DNA of 64,000 bases, taken from positions 62,001 through 126,000 of the forward strand of contig JAREIK010016294.1 of the NCBI GenBank assembly GCA_029783825.1, in the 5' to 3' direction. Below the pieces are notes generated by a model, which saw only the letters and a list, made by a program, of their open reading frames with translations, made no database searches and was not told the origin of the DNA. This stretch comes from Sapria himalayana (taxonomy: Eukaryota; Streptophyta; Magnoliopsida; Malpighiales; Rafflesiaceae). Position numbers and translations under genes: made by a program. This document shows, piece by piece, positions 40,891 to 53,602 of this stretch (position 1 is its first letter; the number at the start of each line of letters is the position of its first letter).

Positions 40891-41390
40891 CTATTTGTGT
40901 ATCTATCTATTTGTCTGTCTGTATATCTATCTATCTATCGATATGTCCATTTGTTTATCTGTATATAAGTCTATATGTCTATTTGTCTATCCCTTTATCT
41001 ATTTATTTGTCTGTCTATCTATTATTCTATCTGTCTATTTGTCTATCTACCTATATTTCTATCTGTCTATCTATCTATCTATCATTCTATCTATCTGTAT
41101 ATCTATGTATTTGTCTAGCTGTCTATTTGTTAGTCTATCTATTTGTGTATCTATCTATTTGTCTGTCTGTATATCTTTCTATGTATCAATATGTCCATCT
41201 ATTTATTTGCCAATATGTCTATTTGTTTATCCCTTTATCTATTTATTTGTCTATCTATTTGTCTATCTACCTATATGTCTATATGTCTATATGTCTATCT
41301 GTCTATCTATCTATCATTCTATCTATCTGTATATCTGTCTATCTATCTATATGTCTATTTATCTATATGTCTATTTGTCTTTCTACAATC
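40891..41390. repeat. Tandem pair of ~248-bp array units
   Basis: CTATTTGTGTATCTATC followed by TATTTGTCTGTCTGTATATC starts at 40891 and at 41139 (offset 248). Both copies continue through a CAATATGTCC/CGATATGTCC word and CCCTTTATCTATTTATTTG. The offset matches the repeat near 27.3 kb. Confidence 0.82.
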
Positions 41391-42702
41391 TATCTATCTA
41401 TGAGTCTATTTGACTATCTATCAATCAATTTTTCTATCTATCTATCTATCTATCTGATTATCTATATATCTGTCTCTATGTCTATTTATCTATGTCTCTC
41501 TATCTATCTATCTATCTGCATATCTGTGTATCTGTCTATCTATCAATCTGTCTATCAATCTATCTGTCTATCTACGTATCTTTATATCTATTTGCCTATC
41601 TCTTTATTGTATCTCTATTTATCAGTTTATCTCCTTATCTATCTACTTGTCTATATGTCTATATGTAGATCTATATATCATTATATCTATCTAAGTTTCT
41701 ATGTATATTTGTTATCTATGTATCTGTCTATTTGTCTATCTCTATATCTATCTATTTGTCTATATGTCTATGCGTATATCTGTCTATCTGTCTATATGTC
41801 TATATGTCTATCTATCTATCTATCTATCTATTTGGCTCTCTACAATCTATCTATCTTTCTATGTGTCTATTTCACTATATATATATATATATTTTTTCTA
41901 TCTATCTATTGATTCATCTGATTATATATATATATGTCTTCTATCTTTGTTTCTATTTGTCTATCTGTCTCTCTATCTATGTGTCTATATGGTTTATTTG
42001 TTTATATGTCTATCAATCTATATATCTATCTTTCTATTTATCAGTTTATCTTTTTATATATCTACTTGTCTATCCATATATATATATATATATATCTATC
42101 TCTCTAAATGTCTATCTCTCTATGTTTATCCTCTATCTTCCTTTTTATCTATCTATTTATATATCTATCTGTCTGTCTCTCTCTCTATGTGTCTGTCTGT
42201 ATGTCTGTGTATCTATCTATTTAATTGTCTTTGTGTTTATGTATTTGTCTATCTATGTGTCTGTTTGTATATGTGGCTTTCTATCAATGTGACTTTGTGT
42301 TTGTGTGTCTATCTATATCTATTTGTCTATCCTGGTGTTTGTGTATCAATCTTTCCATCTATCTCTATGTGTGTGTGTGTGTGTCTATTTGTCCATCTGT
42401 CTTCATGACTGTCTATCTTTTTGTCTGTTTGTTAATCTAACTTTCTTTCTATCTATCTATCTATCTATATATCTATCTATTTAGCTATCTATCGATCTAT
42501 CTATCTATATGCTTAGATACCTATTTTAATATCTAGATGTCTGGCTATCTATCTATCTGTCTGTCTGTCTATATATCTATCTATCTATTTGTCTATATAT
42601 CTTTCTATCTATCTAAATTTTTATCTGTCAATTTGTCTATCTAACTATCTTTCTTTCTTTCTTTTTATCAGTCTATCTTTCTATTTTTCTATCTATCTAC
42701 TT

Positions 42703-42705
<3 letters not shown>

Positions 42706-42760
<55 letters not shown>
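42706..42760. repeat. (TA)n tract, 55 bp
   Basis: A pure alternating run within block 3, just after a box A-like word (ATCTACTTGTTTATA). Confidence 0.93.
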
Positions 42761-42762
<2 letters not shown>

Positions 42763-43069
42763 ATCTATCTATCTACTAGTCTATCTGCCTATCTATCTAT
42801 ATTTCAATATGTCTAATTTTCTATCTATCTATTTACCAATCTATCTATCTATATACTTTTTATCTGTCTAACAATCTATCTATCAATCTATTTGTCTATT
42901 TGTCAATATGGTATATTTGTCTATCTTTTTATCTGTCTAATTATTTATAGGTTTACCTCTTTATCTATCAACATGTCTATCTATCTATCTATTTGTGTAT
43001 ATACCTATCTGTCTATCTCATTAAATGTATATTTGTCCGCGTCTATCCTCTATCTACCTATATATGTAT

Positions 43070-43071
<2 letters not shown>

Positions 43072-43133
<62 letters not shown>
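43072..43133. repeat. (TA)n tract, 62 bp
   Basis: A pure alternating run about 25-30 bases after box C (GTCTATCCTCTATCTACC) of the higher-order core. Confidence 0.93.
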
Positions 43134-43135
<2 letters not shown>

Positions 43136-43348
43136 CTATCTATCTCTCTATCTGTGTATCTATCTATATATCTATTTGTATATCTACCTATCTGTCTATT
43201 TGTCTATTTGTCTTTCTGTCTATGTGTCTATCTATCTTTCTATATGCCTATCTATCTAGCTTATATCTATCTATTTGTATATCACTTGTTTATCTATCTG
43301 TATGTTTATCTATCCATCTATCTATCTATCAATATTTCTATATTTCTA

Positions 43349-43352
<4 letters not shown>

Positions 43353-43383
<31 letters not shown>
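43353..43383. repeat. (TA)n tract, 31 bp
   Basis: A pure alternating run within block 3. Confidence 0.9.
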
Positions 43384-43385
<2 letters not shown>

Positions 43386-44133
43386 ATCTATTTATGTATC
43401 TAAAAACCTTCTATCTGTCTATCTATTTATCTATCTATCTGTCTATATGTCTATATATCTATCTATATATCTATCTACCAATTTATCTCTCTATCTATCT
43501 ATCTATCAACTACCTATATGTCCATCTATATATCTATCTATATATCTTTCTATCTATATGGTCTATCTATCTATCTATCTATGATTTGTATATCTATCTT
43601 TCTTTCTATCATTTTTACTGTCTATCTATCTATCTATCTATTGTCTATATGTCTATTTGTCTATATGGTCTTATTGTAAATCTTTCTACTTGTCTATCTG
43701 TCTATATATTTATCAGTTTTCTCTTTATCTATCTACTTGTATATCTTACTATCTATCTATATGATTATCTTTCTTTGTATCTATTTGTATATATGTTTAT
43801 CTATCTATCTTTATAAATATCTATCAATCTATATATCTATCTATCTATCTATATGACTATCTTAATATATGTCTATTTGTGTATATGTTTATCTATCTAT
43901 CTGTCTATCTGTCTATATGTCTATCTATTTTCTATATCTTCTATATGTCTATCTCTTTATTTAGCCATCTATCTATCCACCTACTGGTTTTCTCTTTCTC
44001 TATCTGCTTGTCTATCTAACAATCTATATATTTGATCATCGATCTATCTTTCTATATGTCTATTTGTATATATGTCTATCTATCTTTTTCTAATGTCTAT
44101 TTGTCTATGACTATCCTCTATCTACCTATATAT

Positions 44134-44138
44134 AAATA

Positions 44139-44229
<91 letters not shown>
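44134..44229. repeat. (TA)n tract, ~95 bp, longest in window
   Basis: An alternating AT run with two TG interruptions (TATGTATA near each end). It follows box C of the higher-order core (ACTATCCTCTATCTACC at about 44110). The near-symmetric interruptions allow a long hairpin. Confidence 0.93.
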
Positions 44230-45480
44230 CTATCTATTTGTATGTATTTATGTCTTTCTATTTGTTTATTTGTCTATCTGTCTATCTGTAAATATGTCTA
44301 GTTGTCTGTTTGTCTATCTATCTATCTATCTATCTATATATCTATTTATCTGAGTAACTATCTATCTATCTATCTATCTGTCTATTTTTCAATTTGTCTA
44401 TTTGTCTATATTGTCTATCTATCTATCTATTTATCAGTTTATCATTTTATCTATCTAGTTGTCTATTTGTGTATCTATCTATCTTACTATTTTTATATAT
44501 GCCTATTTGTGTATATGGCTATCTGGTCTATCTCTCTAAATGTCTATTTGTCTGTGCCTATCATCTATCTGCCTATCTCTTTATCAATATATCTATTAAT
44601 ATGACTATCTATTTGTTTGTTTATCTATATATCTATCTGTCGATCTATCTGTCTTTCTATAATACTGTTTGTTTGTTTATCTAACCATAAATCTATCTAT
44701 CTAGCTTTTTTATTATCAATCGATCATTTTATCTATCTATATACCTATCAATCTATCTATCTATCTATGCATCTATCTATCTATCGATCTATCTTTCTAT
44801 GTACCTCTTGGGCTATCTAGCAATATGTCTATTTGTCTTTCTTTCTATCTTTATATCTATCTATTTGTCTATCTTTCTTTCTGTCTATCTATTTTTCTTT
44901 CATTTTGTCTATTTGTATATCTATCTATCTATCTATCTGTATGTCTGTCTATATATCTTAACTGTATATCTATATAACTATCTTTCTGTCTATCTAAATG
45001 TCTATCTTTCTATAAATATATCAGTCTATAAGTCTATCTATCTATGTGTCTCTAAAATTATCTATTTATCTATCAAGTTTTTATCAATCTATCTATCTTT
45101 CTGTCTATCATTTCTATATGTCCACATGTTTTAACTTCTATCTTTTTATCTGTTTATTTATATATCTATCTATTTATCTCTTTATCTATCTACTTCTCTA
45201 TATATCTATCTATCTATCTATCTGACTATCTTTCTATATGTCTATTTGTGTATATGTATATCTAACGATCTTTCTAAATGTATATCTATCAGTGTTTATC
45301 CTCTATCTGCATATATATATTTCTATCTATATATCTATCTATTTAACTCTCTATGTGTGTGTGTGTGTGTGTCTGTCTGTCTATTTGTATATATGTTTAT
45401 CTACATCTCTATTTGTTTGTCTATCTATTTATCTGTCTGTCTATCTATTTGTCATTTGTCTATAAGTTACTATTTCTATT

Positions 45481-45485
<5 letters not shown>

Positions 45486-45519
<34 letters not shown>
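45486..45519. repeat. (TA)n tract, 34 bp
   Basis: A pure alternating run within block 3. Confidence 0.9.
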
Positions 45520-45524
<5 letters not shown>

Positions 45525-48329
45525 ATCTATCTGTCTATCTGTATGTCTATATGTCTATCTATTTATCTATATATCTTTATATATGTATAGCTGTATGTTT
45601 GTCTATATATCTGTTTATCTATCTATCTGGCTATCTATCTATTTATCTATCTATATGTCTATCTGTCTATTTGTCTTTCTATCTATATGTATATCTATCT
45701 ATATCTCTATTATATATTTGTCTATCTATCTATCTGTATATCTGTCGATCTATTTATCTTTATATTTATCTCTCTCTGTGTATCTCTAAATCTATATATA
45801 TGTCTATCTATCTATCTATCCATTTGTATATATGTATATATGTATATATGGTCCTTCTATCTATTTCTTTATCTATCTCTCTAACTATTTATCTATTTAT
45901 AAGTTTTTCTTTTTATCTACCTACTCATCTATCTACCTATCTGACTATCTTTCTATATGTCTATCTCTTTAAATGTATATCTATTTGCTCCTATCCTATA
46001 TCTACCTATCTATTTATCTTTATATCTATCTATCTATCTCTCTATCTCTCTATCTATGTGTCTGTTTGTCTATCTATTTGTATTTCTATCTTTCTATCTG
46101 TCTATATGTTTATGTGTCAATCAATCAATCAATCAATCTGTCTATGTGTCTAATTGTCTATTTGTCTATTTGTCTATTAGTCTATTAGTCTATATTCCTA
46201 TCTGTCTATCAGTCTACAAGTCTATATTTCTATATATCTATGTATGTGTCTAACAATCTATATATTTGTTTATCTGACTTTGTCTATCTATCTGTCTATC
46301 TATCTATCTAATTATCTATCAATCTTTTTATTTTTGTCTATCTATATTATGTTAATCATTCTCTCTATCTATAAATATATCTATCTATATGTCTATAGAT
46401 CTATCTATCTATCTATCTATCTAACTTTCTACCTGTTTATATGTTAATCTATCTATCTGTCTATCTATTTATCTATCTTTATATCTCTCTATTTGTCTAT
46501 TTGTATATTTGTCTTTCTGTCTTTATGTGTTTTTGTCTATTTGTCTATTTGTCTATTTGTCTATTTGTTAATATGTATATCTATCTATTTGTTTATTGTC
46601 TAACTGTCTATCTCTCTATTAGTCTATATATCTATCTGTCTATATGTCTTTATTATTATCTTCTATCTATCTATATATCTATCTGTCTATCTCTATAGTT
46701 GTCTATGTCTCAATCTATCTATCTGTCAAACTATATATCTAACTATCTAACTATATGGTCTATCCATCTATATTTCTATCTGTCTATCTATTTATTAGTT
46801 TAACTTTTTATCTATGTACTTGTCTATATGTCTATCTATCTATCTAAGTATCTTTTAATCAATTTATTTGTGTATATATCTATATGACAATGTATTTATC
46901 TACATATTAATCAACAATCTATCTATCTATCTATCTATTTGTCTTTCTATCTATCAATTTATCTGTTTATATATCTATTGATCCATCTATTTATATGTCT
47001 ATCAATCTATTTGTCTATCAATCTATTTGTCTATCTTTCTATATGTATATCTATCTATTTGTCTATCTCTCTATCTCACTATTTGTCTATCTTTCTATCT
47101 CTCTATCTATCTATTTGTCTATCTCTTAATATGTATATCTTTATATCTATCTATCAATCTATTTGTTATATCTATTTATTTCTCTATCTGTATATCTATT
47201 TATTAGTTTATCTCTTTATCTTTATACATGTCTATCTATCTATCTATCTATCTTTGTGACTATAATTCTATATGTATATTTTTGTATATGTTTATAAGTC
47301 TATCTATCTATATGCATATCTGTCTATCTATCTATCTATCTCTCAATCTGTGTATATGTCTATCTATCTATCTGTCTATCTATATATCTATCTATCCATT
47401 TATCTATCTATCTGTCTATTCGTTTATCTATTGATATGTCTATCTATTTATCTATCTACCTATCTATCTGTCTATCTATCTATCTATCTATCTATCTGTA
47501 TATCTGTCTATCTGTCTATCTGTCTATCTATCTATCTGTCTATATGATCTAGCTATCTATCTCACTATCTGTTATATGTCTCTTTCTATATATATATATA
47601 TATATATCTATCTATCTATATATCTATCTATCTTTTTTATATATCTATTTGTCTATTTATTTTTATGACTATCTGTTTATCTATGTATCTATTTATCTAT
47701 CTATCGATCTATCTATCTGTCTATGTGCGTAACTCTCTATTTGGTTTATCTTTCTATCTCTCTGTGAGTCTATTAGTCTATCTATTTATTAGTTATCTCT
47801 TTATCTATTTACTTTTCTATCTAACTATCTTTCTATCTAATTATCATTCTATCTATTTGTGTATATGTCTACATCTCTATATCTATAAATGTCTATCTAA
47901 CTGTCAATCTATCTAACTATCTTTTTATATGTCTATTTGTTTATATGCCTATCTATGTTTCTCTAAATTGTTATGTCTTCTCTATCCTCTATCTTCTGAT
48001 CTATCTATCTATCTATTTATTTTGTCTTTCTATTTGTATATCTATCTATCTTTCTTTCTGTATGTGTGTCTGTTTATTTGTCTATCAGTCTATCTATGTG
48101 TCTATGTGTCTATTTGTCTGTGTCTATTTATCTATTTATATTTCTTTCTTTCTTTCTATCTATGTTTCTAACTATTTTTATAAGTGCCTATCTACTAATT
48201 TACCTATCTACCTATCTTCTTTTCAAACTATCTACCAATTTTCCTATCTACCTATTTAACAATCTACCTATCTACTTATATATCTATCTATCCGTCTATT
48301 TATCTATATGTCTATCTATCTATATATAT

Positions 48330-49416
48330 ATCTATCTAATATTCTATCTGTCTATTTGTCTATCTATTTATCTGTCTAGTTGTATATCTATCTATATTTA
48401 TAATTTATCTCTATATCTTTCTATCTATCTACCTATGTATCTTACTATCTAACTATGTATTAGTCTATCTATCTGACCAAATTATCTATTAATTTATATA
48501 TCTAAATGTGTATCTATCTATCTGACTAATTGTCTATTTGTCAATATGTGTATCTAGGTATATTTTCTATCTATCTATCTATTTATTTATCTATCAATCT
48601 ATCTATCTATTTAGCAGTTTATATCTTTATCTATCTACTTCTCTATTTGTTAATCTATCTATATGACTATGTTTTTATCTTTCTATTTGTGTTTATGTCT
48701 ATCTGTCTATCTCTGCAAATGACTATTTATCTATGTCTATCATCTATATTCCTATATATCTATATATTTATGTGTTTATTTTTTATGTCTCTGTACATCT
48801 ATATGTCTGTCTATCTATCTATGTACATGCCTGTCTGTCTATGTTTTTTTATCTATCAATGTATCTATCTATCTGTATATCAATCGAACTATCTATCTAT
48901 CTACCTATCTATCTATCAATCAAATAATCTTATTATCTATTTATCCATCATTCTATCTATCTCCCTATATACCTATCTAGCTATATATATATGTCTCTAT
49001 ATGTCTATCTATCTATCTACCTATCAATCAATCATTCAATTAATTTATCAATCTAATTATGTATCTATCTATTTATCTTCCCATGTACCTATCTAGCTAT
49101 CCAGGTATCTGTCTATCTATTTATCTGTCTATCTGCCTTTCTATTTATCTATCTATGAGTCAATCTGTCTATCTATCTATTAGTCTATGTATATATCTAT
49201 CTATCCATCTATCAATCTATCAATCTATCTGTCTATCTATCTTTCTATCTTTCTAAAATTCTATATGTCTATCTATCTATATATCAATTTATCTATCTAT
49301 CTGTAAATTTTTTATCTGTCTATTTATCTATATGACTATTTGTCTATATTGTCTATCTATATATCTCTCTATCTATCTATCTATCTGTTTATTTATTTTT
49401 TATTTATCAATCTACT

Positions 49417-49451
<35 letters not shown>

Positions 49452-50070
49452 ATCTATCTATTTGTGTATATGTCTAACTATCTATCTTTCTAAATATACA
49501 TCTATCTATATCTGTCATCTATTTGCTTATATATCTATCTTTATATATATATATATATATATCTATGTTTCTATCTGTGTGTATCTGTCTATATTTTTGT
49601 ATATCTATCTGTCTGTTTGTCTATTTGTCTGTCTATCTGTTTGTCTATCTATCTTTCTATCTATCTGTTTGTCTCTCTATCTATCTATCTGTATTTAGTT
49701 AGTCAGTCTCTCACACACACTCTCTCTTTCTATTTCTCCATCTGTCTATCTAACTTTCTATCTATCTTTATATCTATATATATATCTATATATCTATCTA
49801 TCTATAAATCTATGTATTTTTGTATTTTTCTATCTATTTGTCCGTATATATATCAATATTTCTATTTGCCTATCTATGTATTTTTCTATTTGTCTATCTG
49901 ACTATATGCCTATTTATCTATTTTTCTTTCTGGTTATCTTTATAACTACCTTTATATCTTATATCCATGTGTCTATCATTCTACCTATATATTTATCTCT
50001 CTATCTTTTGTATATATGTCTATATATCAATCTATCTATTTATTTGTCTATCTATCTGTCTATTTGTATA
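48330..50070. repeat. Large array duplication, copy A (~1.7 kb)
   Basis: Rare words in order: ATTTATAATTTAT, CTAGGTATATTTTC (48554), a GTTTATTTTTT stretch, CTTCCCATGTACC, CTGTATTTAGTTAGTCAG (near 49695) and CTTATATCCATGTGTC (near 49955). The same series follows in copy B at 50070-51840. Offsets rise from 1687 to about 1788 bp along the block because of small insertions in copy B. Confidence 0.88.
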
Positions 50071-51300
50071 TCTATCTATATTTATAATTTATTTCTATAT
50101 CTTTCTATCTATCTACCTATGTATCTATCTATCTAACTATGTACTAGTCTATCTGTCTATCTGTCCAATTATCTATTAATTTATATATCTAACTGTGTAT
50201 CTATCTATCTGACTAATTGTCTATTTGTCAATATGTAAATCTAGGTATATTTTCTATCTATCTCTCTATCTATTTATTTATCTATTAATCTATCTATCTA
50301 TTTTGCAGTTTATATCTTTATCTATCTACTTCTCTATTTGTTAATCTATCTATATGACTATGTTTTTATCTTTCTATTTGTGTTTATGTCTACCTGTCTA
50401 TCTCTGTAAATGACTATTTATCTATGTCTATCATCTATATTTCTATATATCTATCTATTTATGTGTTTATTTTTTGTCTCTGTATATCTATATGTCTGTC
50501 TATCTATCTATGTACATGTTAGTCTGTCTATGTTTTTTATATCTATCAATGTATCTATCTATCTGTATATCAATCGAACTATCTATCTATTTACTTATCT
50601 ATCTATCTATCAAATAATTTATTTATCTATTTATCCATCGATCTATCTATCTACCTATATACCTATCTGGCTATATATATATATATCTCTCTCTTTCTCT
50701 CTCTATCTGTCTATCTATCTACCTATCAATCAATCAATCAATTAATTTATCAATCAAATCATCTATCTCTATCTATCTATCTTCCCATGTACCTATCTAG
50801 CTATCCAGCTATCTGTCTATCTATTTATATGTCTATCTGCCTTTCTATTTATCTATCTATGAGTCAATCTGTCTATCTATCTATTTGTCTATGTATATAT
50901 CTATCTATCCCTCTATCTATCTATCAATCTATCTGTCTATATATCTTTCTATCTTTCTAAAATTCTATGTCTATTTGTCTATCTATCTATATATCAATTT
51001 ATCTATCTATCTGTAAATTTTTTATCTGTCTATTTATCTATATGTCTATATGTCTATTTGTCTATATTATCTATCTATATATCTCTCTATCTATCGATCT
51101 ATCCATCTGTTTATTTATTTTTTATTTATTAATCTACTTGTCTATATATATATATATATATATCTATCTATCTGACTATCTTTCTATCTATCTATTTGTG
51201 TATATGTCTAACTATCTATCTTTCTAAATGTACATCTATCTATCTCTATCATCTATCAGCTTATATATCTATCTTTATAAATAAATAAATAAATAAATAA

Positions 51301-51340
<40 letters not shown>

Positions 51341-51840
51341 ATGTTTCAATCTGTGTGTATCCGTTTATATCTTTGTATATCTATCTATCTGTATGTTTGT
51401 ATATTTGTCTGTATATCTGTTTGTCTATCTATCTTTCTATCTATCTATTTGTCTCTCTATCTATCTATCTATCTATCTGTATTTAGTTAGTTAGTCTCTC
51501 TCTCTCTCTCTCCCTCTTTCTATTTTTCGATCTGTCTATCTATCTTTCTATCTATCTATCTATCTATCTATATATCTATTTATCTATCTATAAATCTATG
51601 TATTTGTGTATTTTTCTATCTTTTTGTCTAAATATATATCTATATTTCTATTTGCCTATCAATGTATTTTTCTATTTGTCTATATGACTATATGCCTATT
51701 TAACTATTTGTCTTTCTGGTTATCTTTATAACTATCTTTATATCTTATATCCATGTGTCTATCATTCTACCTATATATTTATCTCTCTATCTTTTGTATA
51801 TATGTCTATATATCTATCTATCTATTTATTTTTCTATCTA
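50071..51840. repeat. Large array duplication, copy B (~1.8 kb)
   Basis: This repeats copy A in order, for example CTAGGTATATTTTC at 50241 and CTTATATCCATGTGTC near 51743. It contains an extra AAAT-type microsatellite at 51277-51306. A further partial copy, including the CGGCTATCTAGCTATC and CATGAGTCTATTTG words, is recognisable at about 54640-55500. Confidence 0.88.
51277..51338. repeat. Compound (AAAT)n-(AT)n microsatellite
   Basis: About seven AAAT units are followed by about 33 bases of alternating AT. The equivalent place in copy A (about 49540-49561) has only a short (TA)n, so this microsatellite arose or expanded after the duplication. Confidence 0.9.
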
Positions 51841-53571
51841 TCGGAATATCTGTCTATTTTGTTATATTTCTATATCTCGATTTGTCTATCTATCAATCGA
51901 TCTATCTTACTATCTGTCTATTTGTCTATTTGTGTATCTGTCTATCTATCCATCCATCTATCTATTTATCTATCTATCTAACTATTTGTCTATCAATTTA
52001 TATGTCTATATGTTTATATGTCTATATATCTATATATCTGTCTATCTAACTATTTCTTTATTTGTCTGACTGTCTGTCTATCTGACAATCTATTTATCTA
52101 TTTATTTATGTCTATCTTCTATTTATTTGTCTATCTGTTTATTTTTGTCTAATCGACTTTTATTTATTTTTTTATCTATCTATCTATCTGTCTGTCTATC
52201 GGACAATCTATCTATCTATTTTTCTATCTATTTATCTATATGTCTGTATATTTGTCTTTTTGTATATCTATATATCTATCTATCTGTCTTTTTGTTTCTA
52301 TGTAAATCTAACTATTTGTCAATCTATTTATCTTTTATATTTATATCTATCATTCTATCTATCTACCTCTCTCTCAATTTGTTTATGTATCTATCTGTCT
52401 ATCTATCTAAATGGTCTATCTATTTATTGGTTTATCTTTTTATCTTTCTTTTTGTCTATCTATCTATCTATCTATCTGACTATATTTTTATCTGTCTATT
52501 TGTGTATATGTCTATATATCTATCTATCTATCTATTTCTCTCTCTATCTATCTGACTATATGACTATTTTTCTATTTATCTATCTGTCTATCTTTCTAAC
52601 TAACTAACTATCTATCTATCTATCTCTTTATCCGTCAATCAGCCTATCTATCTATCTTTCTTTCTTTATTTCTATCTATCTGTCTATTTGTTAATCTGTC
52701 TATCTTTCTATCAGTCTATATGTCTATATATCTATCTATATGTCTATCTATATTAATATCTATTTATCTATCAATATATATGTCTATCTATCTATCTATC
52801 TATCTATTTGACAATTTGTCTTTCATCACTCTGTCTTTCTATCTATAAATTTATCTATTTATCTATTTATCTGACAATATGTTTATCTATCAATCTGTTT
52901 TTCTATCTATCTATTTATATGTCTATGTGTATATCTACTTATCTATCTATCTATCTATCTGTCTATCTATCTATCTATCTGTCTTTCGGTTTATTTGACA
53001 ATCTATCTATCTGTCTATATGTTATTCTTTTTGTCTATCAGTCCATCAATCTGTCTATCTAACTATCTATCTATCTATTTGTCTATCTATATATTTATAT
53101 ATCTATTTCTTTGTCTATATAACTATCTATCTATTTATCTATCTGATTATCTTTTATGCATCTATTTGCGTATATGTTTATCTGATATCTATCTATCTTT
53201 AAATCTATTTGACTATCTTTAAATATGTATTCGTGTATATGTCTATCTCTTTCTAAATGTCTATTTGTCTATGTCTATCCTCTATCTTCTTATCTATCTA
53301 TCATTCTATATTTGTGTCTATCTGCCTATTTGTATATCTATATATTTATTTTTCTATATGTCTATTTGTATGTCTATTTGTCTATCTGTATATCTATCTA
53401 TCTATCTATCTATATGTCTACCTGTCTAACTTCCTATTTCCCTAACTTTTTATCTACATATCTACATATCTACCTATCTACATATCTGACTATTTGCCTA
53501 TATACCTATCTACCTATTTTCCTATATACTTATCTGTCTATCTGTCTATCCATCCTTCATATCATCTGTCT

Positions 53572-53602
<31 letters not shown>

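Noticed and set aside
40290..41912. 540-codon open frame on the + strand, and the many similar 60-360-codon frames in the array blocks
   Set aside because: They translate the TATC repeat into Ser-Ile-Tyr-Leu with overlapping open frames in all three phases. They show no domain or codon structure, and the length follows from the repeat having no stop on that strand.
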